64,000 nt of DNA, taken from Bradyrhizobium manausense. Lineage in GTDB: Bacteria; Pseudomonadota; Alphaproteobacteria; Rhizobiales; Xanthobacteraceae. A program made the translations under genes and the position numbers. The stretch is from contig NZ_JAFCJI010000002.1 of assembly GCF_018131105.1 (NCBI RefSeq), positions 248,001 through 312,000 on the forward strand, in the 5' to 3' direction. Shown one piece after another: positions 55,956 to 64,000 of this stretch; positions within the stretch are counted from its first letter, which is position 1, and each line of letters starts with the position of its first letter. The notes under the pieces are model-generated. The model was not told the DNA's origin and searched no databases. It saw only the letters and a program-made list of their open reading frames with translations.

Positions 55956-57403
55956 CGCCTGTACGCGTCCTCGCGGTCGCTTCTGAAGTCTATCCCATCA
56001 TCAAGACCGGCGGCCTCGCGGACGTCGCCGGCGCGTTGCCGATTGCGCTGAAGGCGCACGGCGTCGAGATGCGCACCTTGATGCCGGGCTATCCTGATGT
56101 GATGCGGCTGCTCTCGGGCGCGGATGAGATCCGGCGCTGGCCGGATTATTTCGGCGGCCCGGGCCGGTTGCTCGCCGGCTCATACGACGGGCTCGATCTG
56201 TTCGTGCTCGACGTGCCGCATCTCTATGCGCGGCCGGGCAACCCATACGTCACAGCCGAGGGCGTCGACTGGCCCGACAACGGCGTGCGCTTCGCAGCGC
56301 TGTCGCGCGTCGCGGCTGATATCGGCCACGGTCTCGCCCGAGCCTTCGTTCCTGATGTGGTGCATGCCCATGACTGGCAAGCCGGGCTCGCGCCGGCCTA
56401 TCTGCACTATGACGGCGGGCCGCGGCCGGGCACGGTGATGACCATTCACAACATGGCCTATCAGGGCAAGTTCGACCGCGATCTGGCAAGAACGATCGGC
56501 CTGCCCCGGGATGCCTCGTTCGACGTCCACGGCCTCGAATATTTCGGCGGCATCAGTTTCCTGAAAGCCGGCCTGCAACTCGCCGATCGCATCACCACGG
56601 TGTCGCCGACCTATGCACATGAGATCCAGAGCGACGAAGGCGGCATGGGGCTTGGCGGCCTGCTGCGCGAGCGCTCCAGCGTGCTGAGTGGTATCCTCAA
56701 CGGCATCGACACCGAGGTCTGGAATCCGCAAACTGATGCGCATATCGCCTATCGCTTCGGCGCGCAGGACCTGACGTTCCGGTCCGCGAACAAGGCGGTG
56801 CTTCAGCAGCAATTCAATCTCGATTCCTCCGACGAAGCGCCGCTGCTCGGCGTCATCAGCCGGCTGTCCTGGCAGAAGGGCCTCGACCTCCTGCTCGAGG
56901 CCATCCCGACGATCCTGGAAGAAGGCATGCAGCTCGCGCTGCTCGGCAGCGGCGACCGCGATCTCCAGGATCGTTATCAGGCCGCCGCGCGCGCCAACCC
57001 CGGGCGCATCGGGGTCTTGATCGGCTACGACGAGATTCTCGCGCATCTGATCCAGGCCGGCTCCGATGCGCTGCTCGTGCCCTCGCGGTTCGAGCCGTGC
57101 GGGCTGACCCAGCTCTGCGCGCTGCGCTACGGCGCAGTCCCCATCGTCTCCCGCGTCGGCGGCCTCGAAGACACCATCGTCGACATCGACGAAACCGGAC
57201 GTGACGCCACCGGCTTCAAATTCGGTCCGGTGACGGCAGACGCCTTCGCCGGAACGCTGCGGAAAGCCAATGCAGCCTTTCACAACAAGGCAACCTGGCG
57301 GCGGCTGCAATTGAGCGGCCTTGCGACCGACGTGTCCTGGCGCAACCGCGCCGGCGAGTATGCCGCGCTCTATCGCAGCCTGACGGCGTCCCGGCGTAGC
57401 TGA
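55952..57403 (+). CDS. glgA: Glycogen synthase (ADP-glucose)
   Basis: A 483-residue GT5 glycosyltransferase that extends alpha-1,4-glucan from ADP-glucose. The N-terminal ADP-glucose motif is KTGGLADV (18-25). [14 protein letters not shown] and [11 protein letters not shown] follow, and the C-terminal catalytic stretch is [28 protein letters not shown]. It overlaps glgC (ATGA), giving a compact glgCA unit. Branching and debranching genes (glgB, glgX) and phosphorylase are not in the window. Confidence 0.97.
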   Translation: MTPVRVLAVASEVYPIIKTGGLADVAGALPIALKAHGVEMRTLMPGYPDVMRLLSGADEIRRWPDYFGGPGRLLAGSYDGLDLFVLDVPHLYARPGNPYVTAEGVDWPDNGVRFAALSRVAADIGHGLARAFVPDVVHAHDWQAGLAPAYLHYDGGPRPGTVMTIHNMAYQGKFDRDLARTIGLPRDASFDVHGLEYFGGISFLKAGLQLADRITTVSPTYAHEIQSDEGGMGLGGLLRERSSVLSGILNGIDTEVWNPQTDAHIAYRFGAQDLTFRSANKAVLQQQFNLDSSDEAPLLGVISRLSWQKGLDLLLEAIPTILEEGMQLALLGSGDRDLQDRYQAAARANPGRIGVLIGYDEILAHLIQAGSDALLVPSRFEPCGLTQLCALRYGAVPIVSRVGGLEDTIVDIDETGRDATGFKFGPVTADAFAGTLRKANAAFHNKATWRRLQLSGLATDVSWRNRAGEYAALYRSLTASRRS

Positions 57404-57480
57404 CGTTTCTTCGCCTCTCTCCGTATGCGGCAGAGCGGTCGCATATGGATTTCATGAAGATTGTCTGCGGGTTTGCTAGG

Positions 57481-57502
57481 CCTCTCCCGCTTACGGGAGA
57501 GG
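57481..57502 (+). terminator. Terminator hairpin after glgA
   Basis: CCTCTCCCG (57481-57489), loop CTTA, CGGGAGAGG (57494-57502): perfect 9-bp stem between the convergent glgA and dioxygenase genes; it could serve both directions. Confidence 0.5.
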
Positions 57503-57516
57503 AGAAGGAAGAGTCA

Positions 57517-58311
57517 TCATCCAAACATATACGACGCCATCGCGACATTTGCGACCTCGTCGACGAAGACACGCTTGCCGACGTCGCTGCCGGCGGCGCC
57601 GGCCGCCACCATCAGCGGCAGCAGATGGTCCTCGCGGGGATGGGCGAGACGGGCGCTCGGCGCATTCTCCCAGTCGACCAGCATCGCGTTGCGGCGCGCA
57701 ACATCCGGATTGCCGATCGCCTCGTTCAGATAGGCCTCGAAATCATACGAGACGGGCTTGGACTCGGCGCGTCCAAACCCGCGCATGTTGTGATAGGTGA
57801 GCCCGCTGCCGACGATCAGAACGCCTTCGTCGCGGAGCGAGGCGATCGCCTGCCCGACCTTGATGTGCTCGGCCGCATCATAGCTCGACTTCAGCGACAG
57901 CAGCACGATCGGCATGTCGGCGTTCGGATACATCAGGCCGAGCGGCACGAAGGTGCCGTGGTCAAACCCCTGATTGGGATCTTCCCGGCAATCGAGACCT
58001 ACATGCTTGAGCAGCGCCCTCACCTCCGCGGCCAACTCGGGCTGGCCCGGCGCCGGGTACGTGATGTGATAGGTATGCTCGGGGAAACCGTAATAGTCGT
58101 ACACCATCGGCGGATGCGCCGAGGTCGACACGGTGAAGGCGTCGGCTTCCCAATGGCCGGTGATGACCAGCACCGCCTTCGGTCTTTCAGGGAGAAGTTG
58201 CGGCAGCCGGCCGAACTCCGCGGCGGTCTTGGCATATTGCACCCGCCGGTCCTCCATGAAGGGCCAGGGGCCGCCGCCATGGGACAGGAACAGGGTCGGA
58301 AATCGCGTCAT
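57517..58311 (-). CDS. DODA-type extradiol dioxygenase (LigB family)
   Basis: A 264-residue class III extradiol dioxygenase-fold protein. Metal-ligand positions visible are His11 (FLSHGGGP), His53 (ITGHWE) and His118 (GFDHGTFVPL), with the catalytic-type His174 in GLTYHNMRGF. The pattern matches the 4,5-DOPA dioxygenase-like branch, which uses zinc or iron and cleaves small catechols (family knowledge). No partner genes for aromatic ring degradation are adjacent. It ends with VANVAMASYMFG, also a family trait. Confidence 0.9.
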   Translation of the reverse strand: MTRFPTLFLSHGGGPWPFMEDRRVQYAKTAAEFGRLPQLLPERPKAVLVITGHWEADAFTVSTSAHPPMVYDYYGFPEHTYHITYPAPGQPELAAEVRALLKHVGLDCREDPNQGFDHGTFVPLGLMYPNADMPIVLLSLKSSYDAAEHIKVGQAIASLRDEGVLIVGSGLTYHNMRGFGRAESKPVSYDFEAYLNEAIGNPDVARRNAMLVDWENAPSARLAHPREDHLLPLMVAAGAAGSDVGKRVFVDEVANVAMASYMFG

Positions 58312-58471
58312 GTGTGTCGGCTCGTTTCAAAGTCAGCATGCGCGGGTTAAACGCCCGCGCGATCGGCGGCGAGCATAGGCAAACCGGTATGGTTAGCAAG
58401 TCGTTAACGATTTACCTCCCACACTCCCGCCGTGGTCGAAGGAATCGGCCAGAAGACGAGCGAGACGTGAG

Positions 58472-58651
58472 ATGAAGAAGTTTGCGCTGGGGGACGTCGT
58501 CAACAGTGACAAGGGCCGCCGCGGCGTCGTCCGTGCCGCCTACCGGTCGAAGGAAGGCCAGCAGTTCTATGCCGTCGAGAAGGACGGCGTGATGGACTAC
58601 CTCGAGGAAGACCGGCTGAGCCCGGCGCCGCGCGTCGAGCTCGCGGCCTAA
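58472..58651 (+). CDS. Small soluble protein of unknown function (59 aa)
   Basis: An ATG at 58472 opens a 59-codon frame closed by TAA. The sequence is MKKFALGDVVNSDKGRRGVV in its first 20 residues, later QQFYAVEKDGVMDYLEEDRL. It looks like one compact SH3-like or KOW-like barrel, with alternating hydrophobics and conserved-looking Gly turns. It is divergent from the dioxygenase and converges on the esterase gene 8 bp away. Function unknown. Confidence 0.7.
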   Translation: MKKFALGDVVNSDKGRRGVVRAAYRSKEGQQFYAVEKDGVMDYLEEDRLSPAPRVELAA

Positions 58652-58658
58652 GTCCACT

Positions 58659-60131
58659 TCATTTCTTGTTCTCGCGTGCGACCCGGTCGAGACGCTCGGA
58701 CCAGGGATCGTCGCCGCTCGCGATGTGATCGTTTGCGATCAGCAGCAGATGATCGCGATCCGCGGCCGCATCCCATCGCGGCAGCTCGGCGCCGTTGGGA
58801 TCGCCGCTCTTCGCGAAATTGATCCAGTAGGACCGCATGCGGTTTGCGACCTCGCGATCACGTCGCGAGAAGATTCCCGCACCGGGAACGCCCTCCACAC
58901 CGAAGATGAACTGCAACTCGCGCCCGTGGCCCGCGTCGGGATTGCCGCGCCGGGCTTCCGGCACATAGGCGAAGCGATAGCGGAACGTGGGTGCCCCGGT
59001 TGCGGCATGAAGCCGGGCAAGCATCCGCACCGGCTCGGAGAAGACCTTGTCGGTGTAGAAGCTCGCTGCAAGGTCCGATGGTTTGGCGGCATTCGGATAG
59101 AGCTTGCGCAGCTCGTCGGAACTCTCGGTGGAGGACGACAGCGCGTCCTTGACCTCCAGCTCGCTGTCGAAGCGGGTCTCGTCGTCATTCGAGCCGATGA
59201 TCAGGGGAATGCGGCTCTCGTGTCCTGCCGCAAACCCCGCGGCGATGTCTTCCGTCACCAGGTGTCCATCCATCGTCGGCGTAAAGCTGCGCGGCGATTT
59301 CTCCAGCAGGCGCTTTTCAGCGGCAAGCAGACGCGCCGGCGTGACGGCGCGCAAATCCGCCGCCTGCCCGAGCGCGGCTGCAAACTGCTGGCCTGTTGCA
59401 ACGGCCTCCTGCGACGACGGCAGGCGAGCACGGCCGGGCACCGATTGCAGAATGGCCTTCTGAAAGAGATCGCGCGATCGGGGACACAGCATCAGCAGCG
59501 CGATCGATGTCGCACCGGCACCATTGCCGAACAGCGTGACGTTGTTCGCATCGCCGCCGAAGGCAGCGATGTTGTCGTGCACCCAGCGCAGTGCCGTGAT
59601 CTGGTCCATCAAGCCGAAATTGCCGGAGCCGCTGTCCGACAGCGCCGGATGCGTGAGCCAGCCGAGCGCGCCGAGACGATAGTTCACGGTGACGACGATG
59701 AGGTCGGCCTGCGCAAACCTTGCGCCGTTGAACAGCGGATCATTGGCGGTGCCGGTGACGAAACCGCCGCCATGAAAGAACACCATCACCGGCAGCGGCC
59801 CGTCGACGCCGAAGGGACGAAACACGTTGAGCGTGAGGCAATCCTCGCGCGCGGCCGGCAGCAACGGCTGGAGACAGGGCGCGGCATAGTCGTAGGCCAT
59901 GCTCATCTCCGAGCTCTCGGGCAAGGCCTGCGGCGGACGCCAGCGCAGGCCGCCGACCGGGGGCGCTGCATAAGCGAGGCCCTTGAACGACGCCACCTCG
60001 CCCTCGACGGCGCCGAGCATCTGGCCTTCGCGCGTCAATGCAAACGGAAACTGACCGACCGCCTGCGCGACGGCAGGACCGGCGCAGCAGAGAAATGAAG
60101 AGGCCACAACGAGCGTCAACAGCCGCCGCAT
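58659..60131 (-). CDS. Type B carboxylesterase-family protein lacking the nucleophile serine
   Basis: A 490-residue secreted alpha/beta-hydrolase with a signal peptide (1-22, AVA-Q). The oxyanion-hole motif FFHGGGF is at about 118-124, and the family's EDCLTLNVFRP is at 96-106. The elbow normally GESAG reads GNGAG at 202-206, so the nucleophile position is Gly204 (codon GGT at 59520-59522). The other triad members look present: Glu318 in GSNDDET and His402 in GHGREL. The reading frame is intact. The protein is probably not a normal serine esterase; a binding or regulatory role, or altered chemistry, is possible. Confidence 0.9.
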   Translation of the reverse strand: MRRLLTLVVASSFLCCAGPAVAQAVGQFPFALTREGQMLGAVEGEVASFKGLAYAAPPVGGLRWRPPQALPESSEMSMAYDYAAPCLQPLLPAAREDCLTLNVFRPFGVDGPLPVMVFFHGGGFVTGTANDPLFNGARFAQADLIVVTVNYRLGALGWLTHPALSDSGSGNFGLMDQITALRWVHDNIAAFGGDANNVTLFGNGAGATSIALLMLCPRSRDLFQKAILQSVPGRARLPSSQEAVATGQQFAAALGQAADLRAVTPARLLAAEKRLLEKSPRSFTPTMDGHLVTEDIAAGFAAGHESRIPLIIGSNDDETRFDSELEVKDALSSSTESSDELRKLYPNAAKPSDLAASFYTDKVFSEPVRMLARLHAATGAPTFRYRFAYVPEARRGNPDAGHGRELQFIFGVEGVPGAGIFSRRDREVANRMRSYWINFAKSGDPNGAELPRWDAAADRDHLLLIANDHIASGDDPWSERLDRVARENKK

Positions 60132-60206
60132 CTTGGAGTCTCGAGGTGCGGAAAGGTTTCCCGGCAGGTTACGTCTGCGGCTCGCTGGGAGGCAAGGTCT
60201 GCGGTG

Positions 60207-60416
60207 CTAGCCGCCTTTGGCAATGATCTCCGCGAGCGCACGCCGCGCGATGATGCCGAGCTCGCCGAGGGTGGAGTGGCCGGATTCCGCCGCCTCGATC
60301 AGGCGCTCGGCAATGAACCTGCGGCTGTCATGATCGCCGCCATGCGGCAATTGGCGGCACGTCTCCTCCAGGACGACGTCCATGTTGGCTTTGGTTCGCT
60401 CACTCAACTCTGTCAT
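60207..60416 (-). CDS. Small helical protein of unknown function (69 aa)
   Basis: 69 residues from 60416. The sequence is helical and charged (LSERTKANMDVVLEETCRQL, then FIAERLIEAAESGHSTLGEL and IIARRALAEIIAKGG). No signal peptide or motif. It stands between the serine-less esterase and the BVMO fusion, on the same strand as the former but 75 bp upstream of it. Short proteins of this kind are frequent in bradyrhizobia; function unknown. Confidence 0.65.
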   Translation of the reverse strand: MTELSERTKANMDVVLEETCRQLPHGGDHDSRRFIAERLIEAAESGHSTLGELGIIARRALAEIIAKGG

Positions 60417-60650
60417 GACGCCTGGTCGGTCGGTACGCGTGGCTAGTAACCGCAAGCATACACAGACGGAACGTCCATGATTAGACCGGGCAATCACGGC
60501 CATTGTGCATCGCGATGCGTGCATTGAAGCAGGGTTCGCGCCACCACGATGATGCCGCAAAGCGACTACCGAAGATTGCACTTGCTCTGATGACAAGCCG
60601 AGCCTGCAGCGCTAGCCTGCCGGCAAAACAAAATACACGGGAGGAATACC

Positions 60651-63341
60651 ATGCCTGACGCAATGGTCGCCGCACGTGAGTCTAAGGCGGCGAGTGGATC
60701 GGCCCAACAGGTCGATGTCGCCGTGGTCGGCGCCGGATTTGCCGGCCTCTATCTGCTCCACCGCCTGCGCAAGGCCGGCCTCTCGGCCGTCGGTCTCGAG
60801 GAAGCCGGCGATGTCGGCGGCACCTGGTACTGGAACCGCTATCCCGGCGCGCGCTGCGATATCCAGACCATCGACTACAGCTACACATTCGATCCGGAAC
60901 TCGACAAGCTCTGGACCTGGTCGGAGAAATACGCGGCCCAGCCGGAGATCCTGCGTTACCTCGGCTTCGTCGCGGATCGCTACGATCTGCGCCGCGACAT
61001 CCGCTTCAAGACCAAGGTCACCGAAGCCAAATGGGACGAGCAGGCCGAGCGCTGGCAGCTCACCACCGACAACGGCGCGCCTGTTTCATGCCGCCATTAC
61101 ATCATGGCCACCGGCTGCCTCTCCGCGCCAAAGCCGCCGGAGATCGACGGCGTCAAGGATTTCAAGGGCAAGATCTATTTCACCGGACGCTGGCCGCATG
61201 ACGGCGTCAATCTCGCCGGCAAACGCGTCGCCGTGATCGGCACGGGCTCGTCGGCGATCCAGTCGATTCCGCTGATCGCCGAGCAGGCCGCGCATCTGAC
61301 CGTGTTCCAGCGTACGCCGAATTTTGCGCTGCCTGCGCATAACGGCCCCTCGCCGGCCGATCGCAGGGACCTGTTCCAGAGCGATCGCGCGGCCTATCGC
61401 GAGCAGGCGCGGCAGTCGATGACCGGCGTGCCCTATCCGCAGCAGACCGTCGTGAGCTGGCAGCTCAGCGATGCCGAGCGTCGTGAGCGGTTCGAACGCG
61501 CCTGGGCCGCCGGCGACCTCGTCCACATCCTGAGCCAGCTCTGGACTGACCAGGGCAACGAGCTCGACGGCAACAAGATCGTCCAGGACCTGATCCGCGA
61601 AAAAATCTCGGCGGCGGTGAAGGATCCGGAGACGGCGGCGGCGCTGATGCCCCACGACCATCCCTTCGGCGCCAAGCGGCCCTGCCTCGATACCAACTAT
61701 TACGCGACCTACAACCGGCCGAACGTCACGCTGGTCAATCTGCGCCAGGAGCCGATCAAGGCGATCACCGCGGGCGGCATCACCACCGGCAAGCGCAACG
61801 TCGATGTCGACGTCATCGTTTTTGCGACCGGATTCGACGCCATGACCGGCGCGATCCGCGCCGTGCATCCGATCACCGGGCGCGGCGGCAAGTCGCTCAC
61901 CGATGTCTGGGCGCAGGGGCCGCAGAGCTATCTCGGGCTCACGGTCGAGGGCTTCCCGAACTTCTTCATGATCACGGGACCCGGCAGCCCGTCGGTGCTG
62001 TCGAACATGGCGGTCTCGATTGAACAGCATGTCGACTGGGTGGTGGATCGCATTGCGGCGCTGCGCGATGCCGGCTTCACCACGATCGAGCCGACCGAGA
62101 CGGCGCAAGCCGGCTGGAACAGGCACATGGCCGACTGCTCGATGCTGACCCTGCACCGGCTCGCCAACACCTGGTACACGGGCGCCAACGTGCCCGGCAA
62201 GGTGCAGGGCCTGATGCCCTATACCGGCGGTGTCGGCCCCTATCGCAGCATCTGCGATGAGGTCACCAGCCGCGGCATGCTCGGCTTCAAGCTCACCGGC
62301 CCCAACGTCGCCGCGCAATGCAATGACGGCGAGGTGGTGAAGCTGCAGCCGGACGTACGGCTGGTGCTGAACCTGTTGGCGTCGCTGAACCTGCCGCCGA
62401 TCGAGTCGATGGGCGCCGCCGGTGCGTGTGCCTTCGTCAACGAGTTCAACAAGGGTCGCCCGGCGGGACGGCCGATCGGCGAGATCGTCGACGGCACCCT
62501 GCCCGGCGCCGACGGCCCGTTGCCGTATCGCGTCTACAAGCCGGCGACGCCGGGACCGCATCAGGCCGTGGTCTATTTCCACGGCGGCGGCTGGGTGCTC
62601 GGCGACGAGCAGTCGGACGAGCCGTTCTGCCGCGACATGGTGCGGCGAACCGGCATGATGTTCGTCAGCGTCGGCTATCGCCACGCGCCGGAGCATCGCT
62701 TCCCGACGGCGGCGGAGGATGGCTATGCGGCGACACGCTGGATCTCGGCGCATCTGGCCGAGCTCGGCGGCATCCAGGGCCCGGTGCTGGTCGCGGGCTG
62801 GAGTGCCGGCGGCAACATCGCCGCCGTGACCTGCCAGCTCGCGCGCGATCGCGGCGGGCCCGAGATATCAGGCCAGTTGCTGGTATGCCCGGTGACCGAC
62901 TGCACCTTCGATCGACCGTCCTACAACGACAATGCGACCGGCTACTTCCTGACCCGCTCGCTGATGTACTGGTTCTGGGACCTCTATTGCTCGCCTGCCG
63001 ACCGCACCGATCCGCGCGTCTCGCCACTGCGCGGCAAGGTCTCTGGCCTGCCGCCGGCCTTCGTGGTCACCTGCGAGTTCGATCCGCTGCGCGACGAGGG
63101 CATCGCCTACGCCGAGGCGATGGCGGCCGCCGGCGTTCCGGTCGAGCAGCTCAAGGCGCACGGCCATTTCCACTCGTCCTTTGCGATGGTCGACGTGGTG
63201 ATCACAGGCGTCCAGGGCCGGGTGCAGATGGCGGAAGCCCTGCGGCGCTTCGCCGGGCTTCCGCCGGAGGTCAGCCGCGGCGACGAGACCAGCCACGGCC
63301 ATGCGAGCCCAGGGCACAAGATCGCGGCAGCCGCGAGTTGA
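60651..63341 (+). CDS. Baeyer-Villiger-type monooxygenase fused to HSL-type esterase
   Basis: 896 residues. N-terminal part (about 20-560): FAD motif VVGAGFAGLYLLHRL (26-40), DVGGTWYWNRYPGARCD, the NADPH motif VIGTGSSAIQ (195-204) and FATGFD (391-396). The BVMO fingerprint FxGxxxHTxxW reads F171-K-G-K-I-Y-F177-T-G-R-W181, with Phe in place of the His (codon 61179-61181). C-terminal part (about 600-870): HGGG 644-647, GWSAG with Ser718, Asp811 and His841, a complete hormone-sensitive-lipase-type triad. One chain could turn a ketone into an ester and then hydrolyse it. GGAGG precedes the ATG. Substrate unknown; cytoplasmic. Confidence 0.93.
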   Translation: MPDAMVAARESKAASGSAQQVDVAVVGAGFAGLYLLHRLRKAGLSAVGLEEAGDVGGTWYWNRYPGARCDIQTIDYSYTFDPELDKLWTWSEKYAAQPEILRYLGFVADRYDLRRDIRFKTKVTEAKWDEQAERWQLTTDNGAPVSCRHYIMATGCLSAPKPPEIDGVKDFKGKIYFTGRWPHDGVNLAGKRVAVIGTGSSAIQSIPLIAEQAAHLTVFQRTPNFALPAHNGPSPADRRDLFQSDRAAYREQARQSMTGVPYPQQTVVSWQLSDAERRERFERAWAAGDLVHILSQLWTDQGNELDGNKIVQDLIREKISAAVKDPETAAALMPHDHPFGAKRPCLDTNYYATYNRPNVTLVNLRQEPIKAITAGGITTGKRNVDVDVIVFATGFDAMTGAIRAVHPITGRGGKSLTDVWAQGPQSYLGLTVEGFPNFFMITGPGSPSVLSNMAVSIEQHVDWVVDRIAALRDAGFTTIEPTETAQAGWNRHMADCSMLTLHRLANTWYTGANVPGKVQGLMPYTGGVGPYRSICDEVTSRGMLGFKLTGPNVAAQCNDGEVVKLQPDVRLVLNLLASLNLPPIESMGAAGACAFVNEFNKGRPAGRPIGEIVDGTLPGADGPLPYRVYKPATPGPHQAVVYFHGGGWVLGDEQSDEPFCRDMVRRTGMMFVSVGYRHAPEHRFPTAAEDGYAATRWISAHLAELGGIQGPVLVAGWSAGGNIAAVTCQLARDRGGPEISGQLLVCPVTDCTFDRPSYNDNATGYFLTRSLMYWFWDLYCSPADRTDPRVSPLRGKVSGLPPAFVVTCEFDPLRDEGIAYAEAMAAAGVPVEQLKAHGHFHSSFAMVDVVITGVQGRVQMAEALRRFAGLPPEVSRGDETSHGHASPGHKIAAAAS

Positions 63342-63346
63342 GAACG

Positions 63347-63382
63347 ACGCGGCGGCCGGGAACCTTTTCCCCGCCGCCGCGT
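63347..63382 (+). terminator. Terminator hairpin after the BVMO-esterase gene
   Basis: ACGCGGCGGC (63347-63356) pairs with GCCGCCGCGT (63373-63382), and inside GGGAA (63358-63362) pairs with TTCCC (63367-63371). Begins 5 bp past the stop and is followed by TGTCG; a strong stem without a long T-run. Confidence 0.6.
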
Positions 63383-63464
63383 TGTCGAGGCGGCGTTGAG
63401 ATGAGTCATGAGCCCTGGCACGCAGGCCTTGCGTGTTGGGGTTCTTTTTGCGTGAGGCGGGGCA

Positions 63465-63737
63465 ATGGCGGATGTATCTTCGGTTTCAAAGGTCGATTTC
63501 AGCGCGATCGCGGTGCTGCAAAAATGGCCTTCACTCGCAAATCAGCGCCGGTTGGACCGCGAGCCCTATCAAGTGAGCGAGGGCACGCTTGACGCCTGCA
63601 TCTCGGCGTTCATGGCGAAGCCCGCACCGTCCAGGCATCTCTATGAAATCCGCACGGGGGCGCAACCGCCGCTGGTCACCGGCATTCTCTCGCCCGAGCA
63701 CGTCATCGAGCTGTCGCGCTTGAGAGAATTTCTCTGA
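63465..63737 (+). CDS. Small soluble protein of unknown function (90 aa)
   Basis: 90 residues from 63465; a GAGGCGGGG site lies just upstream. The sequence VDFSAIAVLQKWPSLANQRR and, later, APSRHLYEIRTGAQPPLVTG and LSPEHVIELSRLREFL give a mixed alpha/beta profile with no signal peptide or known motif. It resembles short rhizobial hypothetical proteins; function unknown. It follows the BVMO gene on the same strand after a hairpin, so it is probably a separate unit. Confidence 0.7.
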   Translation: MADVSSVSKVDFSAIAVLQKWPSLANQRRLDREPYQVSEGTLDACISAFMAKPAPSRHLYEIRTGAQPPLVTGILSPEHVIELSRLREFL

Positions 63738-63856
63738 CTGTAGGCGAACACCGCCGCACGACGAACGTCTGATGCGCTTGCCGTGATCGGGGCTGGAACC
63801 TTCTTCCGGTTTTTCCCGTTAACAGGGATCGGAAAGCCAATGCGTGAGTGTCTGAG

Positions 63857-64000
63857 ATGCTTGAAGCTGGCGTGCCATCCCCGGTCGTGCCCTATGGTGC
63901 AGACCAAACCCTATTCGTGGTGATCGATCGCCTCGGCGAGACAACCGAGATCCGCGTCGAGCGAAGCGATCTGGATACGGCGATCAGCGAACTCGTCGCC
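63857..64000 (+). CDS. N-terminal fragment of a small unknown protein
   Basis: ATG at 63857 opens a frame that runs off the right edge after 48 codons. It begins MLEAGVPSPVVPYGADQTLF and continues as alternating hydrophobic and charged residues (VVIDRLGETTEIRVERSDLD). I recall bradyrhizobial hypothetical proteins with this N-terminus but no function. The frame remains open, and codon use is like that of its neighbours. Confidence 0.55.
   Translation, partial: MLEAGVPSPVVPYGADQTLFVVIDRLGETTEIRVERSDLDTAISELVA

Noticed and set aside
61086-62753. 555-codon open frame antisense to the BVMO-esterase gene
   Set aside because: The plus-strand protein has a full set of FAD, NADPH and esterase motifs; the antisense frame is a codon-bias shadow.

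Overview
The window looks like chromosome of a Bradyrhizobium-type alphaproteobacterium. It is GC-rich and full of ABC-transporter operons (LivFGHM, NitT/TauT and CUT2 types) with one TRAP receptor. It also carries an aerobic hut pathway (HutIHU and HutF), glgCA and several short rhizobial-style hypothetical genes. No phage, transposase, CRISPR array or rRNA was seen. The single tRNA is tRNA-Lys(CTT).

Layout. 1-786: tail of an unknown gene and a 92-residue exported protein that is only a TonB-receptor plug. 787-9159 (minus): one compact eight-gene operon, molybdenum hydroxylase (FAD, 2Fe-2S and Mo subunits) followed by a branched-chain-type ABC transporter, with a divergent TetR gene (9328-10032) and two related operator-like dyads between them. 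10033-20549: histidine utilisation, hutIHU (minus) divergent from hutF-hutC-ABC transporter-M20 amidohydrolase (plus), with a perfect 20-bp palindrome at the divide. 20557-27625 (minus): LysR gene, then a six-gene operon made of a second leuC-leuD-leuB set coupled to a NitT/TauT transporter. 27867-34033: tRNA-Lys, a Spy/CpxP-like protein, an orphan DctP receptor, leuA preceded by a leucine-rich leader peptide with attenuator-like repeats, a small membrane protein and a Tat-exported SMP-30/gluconolactonase-type protein. 34168-36426: ddl and a FAD oxidoreductase.

36650-43640: a second Liv-type transporter with two closely related binding proteins, two permeases and one fused double ATPase, then a cytoplasmic SMP-30 paralogue. 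43649-48452 (minus): a CUT2 sugar transporter. 48904-53583: an orphan Tat-type receptor, two small ORFs (one a 28-residue TTG-start membrane peptide), a rhizobial intergenic repeat, a Gfo/Idh/MocA oxidoreductase, a minimal RlpA-like protein and a CmcJ/NvfI-family protein. 53945-57403: a Gly/Tyr-rich exported protein and glgCA. 57517-64000: a DODA-type dioxygenase, small proteins, a carboxylesterase homologue whose nucleophile serine is Gly, and an 896-residue fusion of a Baeyer-Villiger-type monooxygenase to an HSL-type esterase.

How it fits together: most of the window is catabolic, with uptake systems placed beside the enzymes that probably use the imported compound (hydroxylase plus Liv transporter, histidine degradation plus transporter and amidase, isopropylmalate-type enzymes plus transporter, sugar transporter plus lactonase). 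The most unusual items are the BVMO-esterase fusion with a changed fingerprint residue, the serine-less esterase, the LivG-LivF fusion with one degenerate ATP site, the catabolic-looking leuCDB operon and the leuA leader. All family calls come from reading motifs; no database search was run.
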